This document shows positions 10,923-19,090 of a stretch of DNA of 64,000 nucleotides, in pieces. The position numbers and the translations under genes were made by a program. Numbering within the stretch: position 1 is the stretch's first letter; each line of letters starts with the position of its first letter. Source of the stretch: Alistipes sp. (GTDB lineage Bacteria; Bacteroidota; Bacteroidia; Bacteroidales; Rikenellaceae); NCBI GenBank assembly GCA_017629985.1, contig JAGBWD010000021.1, positions 1 through 64,000 of the forward strand, given 5' to 3'. The notes under the pieces are model-generated. The model was not told the DNA's origin. It made no database searches and saw nothing but the letters and a program-made list of their open reading frames with translations.

Positions 10923-12509
10923 CTAGTCGCAATAGTGGTTTACTAGAGGCATGAGCCACTCGTGGCCAAAGGCGCATGGTGAGAGTCGAAGGACTGGAGG
11001 GAACTGATAGCGTTTCTTCTCGTTGTCCATAACCATCTTGTGAATCTTCTCCACAACCTTTGCATCAAAACCAGCATTAATAATCTCCTCGCGGTGCTGC
11101 TGCTTCTCAATCATGCGGAAGAGGATAGCATCGATAACCTCGTAGTGGGGTAGGTGGTCGCTATCTTTCTGATTAGGACGAAGCTCCGATGATGGCTCCT
11201 TGTCGATGATGACATCGGGAATCACATTTGAGAATGTGGCATTGATGAAGCGAGCAAGGTCATATATCTCACCCTTGTATAGGTCGCCCGTAGGGCTGAA
11301 TGTGCCAGCAGTGTCGCCATAGAGTGTACACCAGCCTAGGGCGTTCTCACTCTTGTTTGAAGAGTTGAGGAGCATGTAGCCGGTCTTATTTTGCAATGCC
11401 ATGAGCATCGTAGTACGGATACGTGTCTGGATATTCTCCTCGGTAGCGTCAAACTCCGTACCTCCAATAACAGGCTGCAAGGTGCCTACCATGGCGTTGT
11501 ATGCCTCGATAATTGGCAATACGCTATACTCCACACCAAGATTCTCGGCAAGCATCTTGGCAATCTCCACACTCTCGTTAGGGGTGAATGGCGATGGCAT
11601 TAGCAACACACGCACATTCTCCTTGCCCAAGGCTCCCACAGCCAAGCAGGCTACAACAGCCGAGTCGATACCTCCCGAAAGACCCACGCAGGCCTTGGTG
11701 TAACCGTTCTTATGGAAGTAGTCGCGAAGACCAAGACATGCTGCCTTGTATATCAATCGTGTGCGGTCGTTGTAGGTTGTGAAAGGCACCTCGAAAGGTT
11801 TGTTTTCGGCCTCGGTGTCATATATCTGCATATCCTCCTCGAAGCTCTTGAGGAGCATAACAAGGTGGCCATCGCGGTCGAGAATACCCGAAGTACCATC
11901 GTAGACGATATCTCCCGAGCCACCAACCTGATTAACGAGCATGAGTACTCTGCTCTCGGCAAATGCCAAGCGGCTCATCTTGTCGAAGCGGCGTGTGAGG
12001 ATGCCCTTACCATAGCGGCGGGCATTTACAGAGATTATAGCATCTACCTCCTCGTCAAAATCCTCCATGCGGCTCAAGTCATCACCTATGACAACCTTCA
12101 ACACTTTATCCTTGATGTGGATTGTCTGGCTGCCAATAGAGGAGCCAACGATATAACCCATCTCACGGCGTGCTGTGACATAGCGCTTGCCGATGTACTC
12201 TATGTTGCCACTATCGTCAATGTATGCTGCGGCGCTGATAGGGCCCTCGGCTGTAAGGTATGGAGTACCTACGATAGCTGCAATGCCTCGGCAGCTATCC
12301 GCGATGCGCTCTATAGCCTCCTCGCAGAGTGTGAGAAAAGTGGTTTTAGAGAGTAGTCCATAGGCTGGAGTTCCCGAAGTTGCAAACTCGGCAAAAACAA
12401 CGAGGTCTGCACCTCTATCCTTTGCGGTGTTGATTGCCGAGATAATCTTCTCGGTGTTGGCCTTGATGTCACCAACGGTGAAGTTAAGCTGTGCTAATGC
12501 TATTTTCAT
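10923..12509 (-). CDS. nadE: NAD+ synthetase with a glutaminase domain lacking its catalytic cysteine
   Basis: Last step of NAD synthesis: amidation of deamido-NAD with ATP. 528 residues in the glutamine-dependent layout, with an N-terminal nitrilase-fold domain (1-about 240) and a C-terminal synthetase domain with the PP-loop motif SGGIDS at 278-283 and a later ELRPNQKD segment. The N-domain keeps the Glu (Glu41, in VFAEFATSG) and Lys (Lys108, GKRYV) positions. Where family members read ICED this one reads IGDD: Gly142, codon GGT at 12084-12086 on the minus strand. Without the cysteine, glutamine hydrolysis should be lost, leaving ammonia as the likely donor. It heads the rnf operon. Confidence 0.9.
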   Translation of the reverse strand: MKIALAQLNFTVGDIKANTEKIISAINTAKDRGADLVVFAEFATSGTPAYGLLSKTTFLTLCEEAIERIADSCRGIAAIVGTPYLTAEGPISAAAYIDDSGNIEYIGKRYVTARREMGYIVGSSIGSQTIHIKDKVLKVVIGDDLSRMEDFDEEVDAIISVNARRYGKGILTRRFDKMSRLAFAESRVLMLVNQVGGSGDIVYDGTSGILDRDGHLVMLLKSFEEDMQIYDTEAENKPFEVPFTTYNDRTRLIYKAACLGLRDYFHKNGYTKACVGLSGGIDSAVVACLAVGALGKENVRVLLMPSPFTPNESVEIAKMLAENLGVEYSVLPIIEAYNAMVGTLQPVIGGTEFDATEENIQTRIRTTMLMALQNKTGYMLLNSSNKSENALGWCTLYGDTAGTFSPTGDLYKGEIYDLARFINATFSNVIPDVIIDKEPSSELRPNQKDSDHLPHYEVIDAILFRMIEKQQHREEIINAGFDAKVVEKIHKMVMDNEKKRYQFPPVLRLSPCAFGHEWLMPLVNHYCD

Positions 12510-12548
12510 ATTTTAAATTTACATTTTCTCTCTCTCCAAGATATGCTC

Positions 12549-12607
12549 CTATACCTAAAGGTATAGTAACACGGCGCAAAGATAGTAAAAAAATGTAAAT
12601 ATGCCAA
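12549..12607 (-). promoter_or_regulatory. Promoter and 5' leader hairpin of the nadE-rnf operon
   Basis: Minus-strand TATCTTTG at 12577-12584 (TAnnTTTG) has TTG at 12605-12607 as a -33 element with a 20-base spacer. About ten bases downstream a perfect 7-bp hairpin, CTATACC/GGTATAG with a 4-base loop (12549-12566), would fold right at the mRNA 5' end, possibly stabilising it. The rest of the gap to 12694 shows nothing clear. Confidence 0.6.
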
Positions 12608-12694
12608 CCCGTTGAGGCCTATTTCATTAACAATGTTATGGATAGTAGCGCAAAAAGGGTTATAAATATTATTATTACGCTGATATGCAGGCGG

Positions 12695-13873
12695 TTAAAA
12701 AGCCTCGTTAAGGCCGATGATAAAGTTGCGACAATCTTTGCCAAAGCCTACATCAAGACGTAGTGCTGTTGTGGCGTTGAGGTATAGGCGTAGGCCTGCT
12801 CCATAGTTGGGAAGTATCTTTGAGGTGTCAAATCGGTCATATTCAGAGAATATGGTACCTGCACCAGCCCACGCCGTGACAACAACAAAACGCGCTATGC
12901 GCTGTCGTAATTCTAGTTGCGCCGAAACCAATGAGTTGCCGTTATACCTTCCAGGGTAGTAGCCTCGCATGCGAGAGTCGCTGCCTAGCTTTGCAAGGAG
13001 TAGCCATGGCGTACCTTTGGAGTGATGCTCGCCATAGAGATCTACCACCATAAGCGCACCTCGCCATAGTGGCTGGTAGTAGTCAAAGAGTCCACTTATT
13101 TGCCAAATGTCGCTATCTAGATTGCTCGAAAATTGGGGGCGTAGGAGAATGTCAAAGGTGATGTCCACGCCGTGACGGAGGTTTATATCCTCCTCGTAAC
13201 TTGTGCGAAGTCCGAGGATGGCTCCTATGCCTGCACCGTAAAATAGCGTCTCCTTATCTCCCACAACCATAGAGCTATAGAGGTCAAAGTCTGTGGCTTC
13301 GTCATAGCGATAGTCTATGTATGCTCCAAGCAGGAATTTCTCGGCTATGGATGATGTGTAGCGTATGGCTCCAGCGTATACCTCCTCGACATATCTTCCC
13401 GCATGGTTGAGTGTCGATGTGGTGTAGTTAAGGCCAAATAGTGCGAGTGGCGTAGATTGCGCCCCTATGTGGTAGGATAGTCGATGTTTGCCACGATTGA
13501 AAAAGTTGGTGCCATCTACGCTTGCTCCATAGTGGCCTGCGAGTGATGCTGTAGCACCAATGGTTAGGATGTGTGGTCGTGATGTTTGATTCTTGGTGCG
13601 GTAGAGGATGTCGCCTATCACGGCGAGGCTCCACTCCCTATCTGCCGAGTATGTAGGGGCAACGGTAAATGATGCTGTGGCGCTCCTATTGCCACCTATG
13701 GATGTGGTGTTATAAAGACGCTGACCAAAGGTCACAGCGCTCTGTGACTTTTGGTCAGTAGGTGTATATCGATACTCTATGTTACCATTGGACACCACTT
13801 TGTTCTGTTGTGCCGACAATGATAGTGTTGCCAGGATAAGTATCGTGGCAACGATAGATACTCTTCGTAGCAT
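12695..13873 (-). CDS. Outer-membrane beta-barrel protein, Omp85/BamA-TamA C-terminal type, no POTRA domains
   Basis: 392 residues. Signal peptide (LSLSAQ cleavage region near residue 21), then alternating beta strands throughout and a C-terminal aromatic residue (LNEAF), the barrel assembly signal. SRMRGYYPGRYNGNSL near residues 295-310 resembles the RGY/RGF lid-loop motif of the Omp85 barrel, and the SAQLELRQRI strand after it is typical of the bacterial surface antigen domain. There is no room for POTRA repeats, so it is a barrel-only member, as in several Bacteroidota proteins. Its stop-start gap to the YtfJ-like gene upstream is only three bases, so they are co-transcribed. Cargo unknown. 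Confidence 0.7.
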   Translation of the reverse strand: MLRRVSIVATILILATLSLSAQQNKVVSNGNIEYRYTPTDQKSQSAVTFGQRLYNTTSIGGNRSATASFTVAPTYSADREWSLAVIGDILYRTKNQTSRPHILTIGATASLAGHYGASVDGTNFFNRGKHRLSYHIGAQSTPLALFGLNYTTSTLNHAGRYVEEVYAGAIRYTSSIAEKFLLGAYIDYRYDEATDFDLYSSMVVGDKETLFYGAGIGAILGLRTSYEEDINLRHGVDITFDILLRPQFSSNLDSDIWQISGLFDYYQPLWRGALMVVDLYGEHHSKGTPWLLLAKLGSDSRMRGYYPGRYNGNSLVSAQLELRQRIARFVVVTAWAGAGTIFSEYDRFDTSKILPNYGAGLRLYLNATTALRLDVGFGKDCRNFIIGLNEAF

Positions 13874-13876
13874 CTC

Positions 13877-14395
13877 TTATCGCAAGGGGTCTGCAGCCTC
13901 GATAAAGCGCTTTTGATCCTCCTCGTTCATCTCGCCCTTATGCACAAAGACAAGCTCTCCAGCTTTGTTTACGAGCATTATGACGAACATATTGTTGCAG
14001 TCGCCAAGACGCCAAGCACTGCTGATGTAGTGGTCGGGATCGCAGAGGATGGTTGCGCCATTTTTTGCAGTTCTAGCATCGGCAATCTGACGAACTATAT
14101 TGTTAGGGTATACAGCATCCTTAAGGTTTACGATGCCGAATCCCTCGATATTTGGGCCCTGTACACGACCCGTCTCCTCGATGTGTGTAATGAAGTCGTG
14201 GTTCTGTCGTGGCACCTCTGGGTCCACATAGAATATTAGGAGGTTCTTCTCTCCCCACCAAGGTAGACGCGCCTTCTTTGCATCGAGATCTTGCACCTCT
14301 ACATTACGTACCTTTCGAGGTAGTGACTGTGCCTCTGCACAGATTGAGAGTGTGATTGATGCTAGGATAAGAAGTAGAACTCGGTTAAGTTTCAT
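13877..14395 (-). CDS. YtfJ-like periplasmic thioredoxin-fold protein
   Basis: 172 residues with a signal peptide (ICAEAQ). The order of elements matches E. coli YtfJ: a strand like LLIFYVDPE, a segment with GFGIVNLKDAVYPNN, then ILCDPDHYISSAWRLGD, a hydrophobic MFVIMLVNKAGELVFVHKG strand and an acidic helix. There is no CxxC pair, so it is not an obvious thiol oxidoreductase. It is the first gene of a two-gene unit with the barrel protein; the upstream gap holds a divergent promoter. Confidence 0.65.
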   Translation of the reverse strand: MKLNRVLLLILASITLSICAEAQSLPRKVRNVEVQDLDAKKARLPWWGEKNLLIFYVDPEVPRQNHDFITHIEETGRVQGPNIEGFGIVNLKDAVYPNNIVRQIADARTAKNGATILCDPDHYISSAWRLGDCNNMFVIMLVNKAGELVFVHKGEMNEEDQKRFIEAADPLR

Positions 14396-14426
14396 GTTTC
14401 AAAAGTTTTTAATTGTTTAACTCGCG

Positions 14427-14434
14427 CAAATATA
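14427..14434 (-). promoter_or_regulatory. Promoter box of the YtfJ-like/barrel operon
   Basis: TATATTTG on the minus strand, 31 bases before the start at 14395. Confidence 0.55.
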
Positions 14435-14528
14435 TAAAAAATAATCGTTCTTGTAGTTGAAATATTATACCAACGCTTGTAAAAGAATAGATTATTAAAC
14501 AAATCCCAATATTTGCTCAACGAAAATA

Positions 14529-14560
14529 TTGGGAATATCCACCTAAAGTTCGTATATTTG
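14529..14560 (+). promoter_or_regulatory. Promoter of the tyrosine phosphatase gene
   Basis: TTG at 14529-14531 and TATATTTG at 14553-14560, spacer 21. It diverges from the box at 14427-14434. Confidence 0.6.
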
Positions 14561-14579
14561 TCATATAAAACTGGTAAAT

Positions 14580-15053
14580 ATGAAGCAAAGAATACTTTTT
14601 GTATGCCTCGGAAATATATGCCGTTCACCAGCGGCCGAGGCGATGCTTAAGATGCTCCTAGAGCGTAATGGTATCTCCGAAAATATCTTCGTGGATTCGG
14701 CAGGAACCTATGGTGGACATAGCGGCGAGCGCTCTGACCCGCGTATGCGAAGTGCAGCCGCGGCACGTGGAATAGAGATGACACACCGTGCGCGACAGGT
14801 GCGTGAGGCAGACTTTGAGAAGTTCGATATGGTTATAGCCATGGATGACAACAACTACGAAGCGCTTTTCCGTTTAGCACCAGATAGGGCGGCGCAACAA
14901 AAGATATTTCGCTTTAGGGAGTTCTTGCGCCATAACCCCGACTGGTCGTATATCCCTGACCCATACTATGAGGGTCACGAGGGTTTCGAGCTGGTGTTAG
15001 ATTTGTTGGAGGATGGTTGTGCAACGCTTGTGGAGAGCTTACAGCAGGAGTAG
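14580..15053 (+). CDS. Low-molecular-weight protein tyrosine phosphatase
   Basis: 157-residue cytoplasmic phosphatase. The CX5R active-site loop is CLGNICRS at residues 10-17, and the general-acid loop is PDPYYEG near residue 126. DSAGTYGGHSGERSDPR is the usual substrate-side segment. In Bacteroidota this family often works with capsule or exopolysaccharide tyrosine kinases, but none is adjacent here. It is transcribed alone from its own promoter. Confidence 0.92.
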   Translation: MKQRILFVCLGNICRSPAAEAMLKMLLERNGISENIFVDSAGTYGGHSGERSDPRMRSAAAARGIEMTHRARQVREADFEKFDMVIAMDDNNYEALFRLAPDRAAQQKIFRFREFLRHNPDWSYIPDPYYEGHEGFELVLDLLEDGCATLVESLQQE

Positions 15054-15063
15054 AGAAAAATAT

Positions 15064-15183
15064 GAGAGTGAATAAAAAGTGTATTTTGTCGTTACGCTTG
15101 CCCTCAAAATGCTCATTTACGCTCAGTAAACTCCGCTCTTTCGGGCTTCGCAAGCCTAAAACTACATCTTTTTATTCACTCTC
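15064..15183. repeat. 120-base structured intergenic element closed by a 16-bp inverted repeat
   Basis: GAGAGTGAATAAAAAG at 15064-15079 is the exact reverse complement of 15168-15183. The 88 bases between contain two small hairpins (TTTAC/GTAAA around 15116-15130 and GGCTT/AAGCC around 15143-15156), so the whole could fold as a multi-branched structure. No reading frame is evident. It fills the gap between two convergent genes and could be an RNA, a repeat-family element or a large bidirectional terminator. Confidence 0.6.
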
Positions 15184-15232
15184 TTAGGTTATGGGGCTGG
15201 CTACCTTACTTTTTAGTCAGCCCTATATTATG

Positions 15233-16561
15233 CTATTTGGTAATCTCAACCTTCGCTGGGGAGTGGTCTGTAGGCCACAATGTAGGCTTTACAACTCCAA
15301 ACATCAACCATGCTATGAACATCGTAACAATGATGTTAAAGATTTGCGCACCAAGGAATGAGAATAGGATGTTGCGATTCTCGCGCGACACGATATCCTT
15401 AAGGCGTGTCTCCATACCTATACATACAAACGATAGCGAGAAGAAGAATGTTGAGAAGGTCTTTGCCATAGATGTCTCTATGATTTTGCCGCTCCCGTTG
15501 AGGGTTAGGAGGCCCTGATTTTGCAAAATGCTAAATACCGCCGAGGCGATGATAAAGCCTAGGATAAACTTCGGGAACTTATCCCATACAACGGAGATAA
15601 AGGTGGGGCGTACACCCTGGCTGCTACTATTGCTACGTGCCGAGAGGTAGAGGGCTATGAAGAAGGCTACAACGCCAATCAACACATTTTGTGTGGCTTT
15701 AACTACGATAGCCGTCTTTTGTGCAAGCTCGCCTGCCATCTCCGATGAGGCGCCTACACCCGAGGTGGTATCTATGGTACCACCTATCCACGCTCCAGTA
15801 ATCTCGCTCTGGATGGTTGGGTCATCGCTCATCATGGGTACTATATATTCGGCTAACCATGGCATGAGGTATATCATAGGTACCACGATGATAAGCACCA
15901 GCGAGATGATATATGACAGCTGCTTCTTGTCGGTTCCTGCAACACCTGCGGCGGTGATACATGCCGATACTCCGCAGATAGATACTCCGCTGGCAAGAGT
16001 CATGGCTGTACTACGCTCCACTTTCAATTTTCGAGCTAGAGTATAGGCAAAGAACCATACTACGCAAATCACAAAGGTTGCCTGTATGAGTCCTGCGGCT
16101 CCCGACTTTAGGATGTCGCTGAAGAGAACCGTGGCACCAAGGCAGATGACGCCAATCTTTATGAAAAACTCACCCTGTATAGCGGGCTTTAGCCAATCGG
16201 GAACGCGGAAGGTATTGCGTATGATAAGGCCAAAGATTACAGAGAAAAACACAGCCTCAAAACCGTAAAACTTAACTATCTCAAGTTTGGCTACCCATTG
16301 CGCTAGGAGGGCTAGCACGAATATAATGCTAAACGATACTAGCACTCCCTTTATTGGTCTTCCGAGAAGCTTATTCCCAATAAAGAGTAGCGTAAAAGCT
16401 ATGAGAAAGAATATGCCAATGTTGAACCAGGCGTTGAGAGTTGTTAGGCTCTCTGGGATTTTTGGGCCTCCATTGGGGAGTAATCCTGCAAAGCCAATGA
16501 GGATAATTAGAGGAATACTCAAAAATGTTACAATCCAGTCTTCTGTGCGAAATTTTTTCAT
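15233..16561 (-). CDS. YeiH-family membrane transporter (putative sulfate exporter family)
   Basis: 442 residues with about 10-11 hydrophobic helices. The family signature is in the middle: TLASGVSICGVSACITAAGV, followed by AWIGGTIDTTSGVGAS. FGLIIRN near residue 110 also fits. The annotated substrate for the family is sulfate or sulfonate, with weak experimental support. The porin gene lies 64 bases upstream in the same direction, with a terminator-like hairpin between. Confidence 0.85.
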   Translation of the reverse strand: MKKFRTEDWIVTFLSIPLIILIGFAGLLPNGGPKIPESLTTLNAWFNIGIFFLIAFTLLFIGNKLLGRPIKGVLVSFSIIFVLALLAQWVAKLEIVKFYGFEAVFFSVIFGLIIRNTFRVPDWLKPAIQGEFFIKIGVICLGATVLFSDILKSGAAGLIQATFVICVVWFFAYTLARKLKVERSTAMTLASGVSICGVSACITAAGVAGTDKKQLSYIISLVLIIVVPMIYLMPWLAEYIVPMMSDDPTIQSEITGAWIGGTIDTTSGVGASSEMAGELAQKTAIVVKATQNVLIGVVAFFIALYLSARSNSSSQGVRPTFISVVWDKFPKFILGFIIASAVFSILQNQGLLTLNGSGKIIETSMAKTFSTFFFSLSFVCIGMETRLKDIVSRENRNILFSFLGAQIFNIIVTMFIAWLMFGVVKPTLWPTDHSPAKVEITK

Positions 16562-16580
16562 CTGTTACTTTGATATAAAA

Positions 16581-16621
16581 GAGGCTACTTGATTGATTGT
16601 AAAAAGTCATCAAGCGGCCTC
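16581..16621 (-). terminator. Hairpin between the porin and YeiH genes
   Basis: Minus strand: an outer stem AGGC/GCCT and an inner stem CTTGAT/ATCAAG around a 15-base loop, then CTTTTAT. Imperfect, so it may only attenuate. Confidence 0.45.
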
Positions 16622-16625
16622 AACA

Positions 16626-17675
16626 TTAAAATATTGCGGAAACCATAAGGTTAATTCCTAATGGGTTCTTGGCCTTTGCTGTTGGGGCTACATGGTTGGT
16701 GATGTATGAAGCGTTGAGCTGCAGGCGTAGGAACTTGTATGGTTTGTATACGCCACCTAGCGTGATACGCTCCTGGTCGAGAGTCTTATACACATCCTTG
16801 ATAAACTCATAGCGTGCTACTACACTCCATGGCTTTTGGAAGTTGTAGCCTGCCATAGCGTAGCAAGATTGTGCCTTATTGTAGCCAAATGTCGCCTCGG
16901 CATACTCGGCACGTGCTATCCAGCTAGAGGAGTTGTACCATGCACCTACAGACCATCGTAGGCTCGACAAGCAATCCTCCTGCTCGGTCATAGTTGCTGC
17001 GTGCATGACAGAACCCGAGATAGACAAATCCTTAATAGGCTTTACGATGAGGCGAGCTACATAATCCTTTGGCGCGTTGTTATCCTTGGTGTTGATGCCG
17101 GCGCCGTTGAAGATAGCAACATTATAGTTGATGATGTTGTATCCCTCCTTCTCGATAAAACTACCATAGAGCTGGAAGCCGATGTCGCGGCCTGTAGCAC
17201 CATCAATACCATCATAGGTTTTGTTGTTTCGTGAGAAGTAGTAGGTTATGTATGAGTACTCTATAAACTCAAATGTTGTAGGGCCAATAAGCTCATTCTC
17301 AATGGCAAATGGAACCTTAAACTGTCCTAGCTGCATGCCGAGCTGGTTGAGAGGCTTGTAGCGGAAGTAGAGGTCGCAAATCTTTGGTTTGCCCGCCATG
17401 TCCACCTGAAGACGGTAGTCAATCTTCTCCTCTGCAGCATTTCCCGAGAGGCTCACGCGCGCACGCTTAAGATAGAATGTAGCCTCTGCTGTATCTTTTG
17501 CTGGAGCTTCGGTCCACTCAAAGCCACCCTGGATGTATCCCGAGAGCTTTAGATATTTATCGGCAAAGGCCTGAAACTTCTCGTTTTTGGTCTCCTGTGC
17601 TGTAGCGTTTAGGCTAATCGCCAGTGCTGCAATGGCCAATAATAGATGCTTAACATTCATTGTAATGTTTCTCAT
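16626..17675 (-). CDS. Phosphate-selective porin O/P-type outer-membrane protein
   Basis: 349 residues (344 if the second Met, at 17660, is used; the signal peptide NVKHLLLAIAALAISLNATA starts there). The mature protein is rich in beta strands with the porin O/P hallmarks: LSGYIQGGFEW at the start, FYLKRARVSLSG, DLYFRYKPLNQLGMQLGQFKVPF, and a C-terminal Phe. Proteins of this family form outer-membrane pores, and the substrate here cannot be told. Confidence 0.85.
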   Translation of the reverse strand: MRNITMNVKHLLLAIAALAISLNATAQETKNEKFQAFADKYLKLSGYIQGGFEWTEAPAKDTAEATFYLKRARVSLSGNAAEEKIDYRLQVDMAGKPKICDLYFRYKPLNQLGMQLGQFKVPFAIENELIGPTTFEFIEYSYITYYFSRNNKTYDGIDGATGRDIGFQLYGSFIEKEGYNIINYNVAIFNGAGINTKDNNAPKDYVARLIVKPIKDLSISGSVMHAATMTEQEDCLSSLRWSVGAWYNSSSWIARAEYAEATFGYNKAQSCYAMAGYNFQKPWSVVARYEFIKDVYKTLDQERITLGGVYKPYKFLRLQLNASYITNHVAPTAKAKNPLGINLMVSAIF

Positions 17676-17693
17676 AACTTTTTAAATTTGGTG

Positions 17694-17701
17694 CAAAAAT
17701 A
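17694..17701 (-). promoter_or_regulatory. Promoter box of the porin gene
   Basis: TATTTTTG on the minus strand, 19 bases before the first possible start and 34 before the second. No clear -33 element. Confidence 0.45.
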
Positions 17702-17740
17702 TAACTATTTTATTATTTATTCGGTAGTATTAATACCTAA

Positions 17741-18298
17741 TTATTCTAGTGGAGATGTTAGCTGTAGGTGGTGCATGGGATGTCCTAGAAAACGCTTATC
17801 TCCCACATACTCAAAGCCTAAAGAGGTGTACAGGCTCTCGGCACGTGGATTATCTAAATCCACAATAAGTCCTACGCGAAGGTGTCCCTCGGCAAAGGCC
17901 TTCGTGCATAGGGCCTTGATAAGCATCCTGCCGATGCCCATACCTCGATAGTGGGGTAGCACGGCGAGAGAGTCGAGATAAAACTCTCCAGCTTCGGTCT
18001 CATCCTCGATGCTTCGTGACGAGCCTAGGTGTTTTGCGAGGAGTGGAAATATAGGCTCGCGCAGCCTCTCAAGCATGGCGCCATCGTAGCCTACTATAGC
18101 TCCTGCGGCCTGGCCATCAACCTCGGCAATAAGGGCATTACGCCAGCTATATTGGCTGATATCATATCGAGCAAGCTCCTCAAAAACGGGGTATATAGGG
18201 TGCGAGGTGTCATTATCTACGGCCATACATACCGCTGTAGCAATAATCATGCTATCGGAGGGTGTAGCCTCGCGTATTGTTACTTCACCATTCATCAT
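17741..18298 (-). CDS. GNAT-family N-acetyltransferase
   Basis: 185 residues using the start at 18298. Upstream in-frame codons exist, but they overlap the SLOG gene, whose stop lies two bases before this ATG. The acetyl-CoA binding motif A is visible: FYLDSLAVLPHYRGMGIGRML (RGMGIG), then a glycine/leucine strand and LDNPRAESLYTSLGFEYVG. Substrate unknown. It is the second gene of a pair with the SLOG protein and ends in a HPMHHLQL segment. Confidence 0.85.
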   Translation of the reverse strand: MMNGEVTIREATPSDSMIIATAVCMAVDNDTSHPIYPVFEELARYDISQYSWRNALIAEVDGQAAGAIVGYDGAMLERLREPIFPLLAKHLGSSRSIEDETEAGEFYLDSLAVLPHYRGMGIGRMLIKALCTKAFAEGHLRVGLIVDLDNPRAESLYTSLGFEYVGDKRFLGHPMHHLQLTSPLE

Positions 18299-18300
18299 TT

Positions 18301-18789
18301 CTATAGTTGTAGAGTCATCTGTGGTGATGGATAGAGGTTGATAATTTTTAGGTGGTGTCTCTTGGCTTGTTTTACGGTGTAGCCAGTGCCACTTGATGAG
18401 CCATCCCACCATGCTACGATGTAATCGGCACCCTCTATAAGCATATCGTTGCGCTTGTGGTAGACACCCCTGTTATACTCGTTGCTAGCATAATGCACAG
18501 CATTACAACACTTTAGTATATTGTTGTATCGCATGGAGTCATTGTGGTTTAGGTGCTTGTCGAAATCGGGCCATGGTATGTAGGCCTCAAGCACTATATT
18601 GATATCCTCAACCATCATCTCCATCACAAGTTCCGCGGCTGCCATATCGAAGCCCTCGGCCATGCCCACACGAAAGACCCTCGCCCCGATGTTATATAGC
18701 GAGATGATGCTCTCTCGAAGCCTCTCATTTTGGGCGTTGGTGTAGTTGCGGTGGCCTGTGAAGGATACTACTATTGGTGTTTCGTTCAT
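18301..18789 (-). CDS. SLOG/YpsA-type (DUF1273-like) nucleotide-binding protein
   Basis: 162 residues from the ATG at 18789. A longer frame reaches 18837, but it would begin upstream of the promoter box at 18794-18801. Rossmann-like features of the SLOG superfamily are visible: VVSFTGHR at the start, FRVGMAEGFDMAAAELV (a glycine-rich loop and helix), and a late AWWDGSSSGTGYTV ligand-binding loop. Relatives bind nucleotides or sugars-nucleotides, and YpsA of Bacillus affects cell division, but no function is known here. It forms a unit with the GNAT gene. Confidence 0.75.
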   Translation of the reverse strand: MNETPIVVSFTGHRNYTNAQNERLRESIISLYNIGARVFRVGMAEGFDMAAAELVMEMMVEDINIVLEAYIPWPDFDKHLNHNDSMRYNNILKCCNAVHYASNEYNRGVYHKRNDMLIEGADYIVAWWDGSSSGTGYTVKQAKRHHLKIINLYPSPQMTLQL

Positions 18790-18793
18790 TTTG

Positions 18794-18801
18794 CAAAGAT
18801 A
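18794..18801 (-). promoter_or_regulatory. Promoter box giving a leaderless SLOG transcript
   Basis: TATCTTTG on the minus strand ends only four bases before the ATG at 18789, so transcription would begin at or next to the start codon. Confidence 0.55.
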
Positions 18802-18877
18802 CGAAAAAAAGAGAACTTTGTCATATTTTTGGTTCAAGGTTTGCTATGGTAGATATGAACACTTAAAAATTACGACT

Positions 18878-19072
18878 ATGAGAAATTCATCATTATGTCT
18901 ACTATCGGCACTCGGAGGTGCTGTTTTAGGCGCTGCGATTGCAATGCTTGTAACCCCACAATCAGGTAAGGAGCTACGAAATAAGATTCGTGCGGCTGTG
19001 AATGACGCAGCAGAGAAACTTCGTACGGCGGAGTGTCACTGCGAAGGTGAGGAGTGCCATTGTGATAAATAA
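18878..19072 (+). CDS. YtxH-domain envelope protein
   Basis: 64 residues from the ATG at 18878; an in-frame start further upstream would run back into the opposite gene. A single N-terminal membrane helix with glycine zipper character (LGGAVLGAAIAMLVTPQSGKELR) is the YtxH signature. The C-terminus ends in a Cys/His/Glu-rich stretch (CHCEGEECHCDK) that could bind metal. It is followed after 18 bases by the holin-like gene; the pair recurs in Bacteroidota and is thought to be a stress-related envelope unit. Confidence 0.85.
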   Translation: MRNSSLCLLSALGGAVLGAAIAMLVTPQSGKELRNKIRAAVNDAAEKLRTAECHCEGEECHCDK

Positions 19073-19090
19073 CGTTAAAAATCAAATGTT

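Noticed and set aside
18299..18412. 38-residue N-terminal extension of the GNAT protein
   Set aside because: It overlaps the SLOG coding sequence; the ATG two bases after the SLOG stop fits coupled translation.
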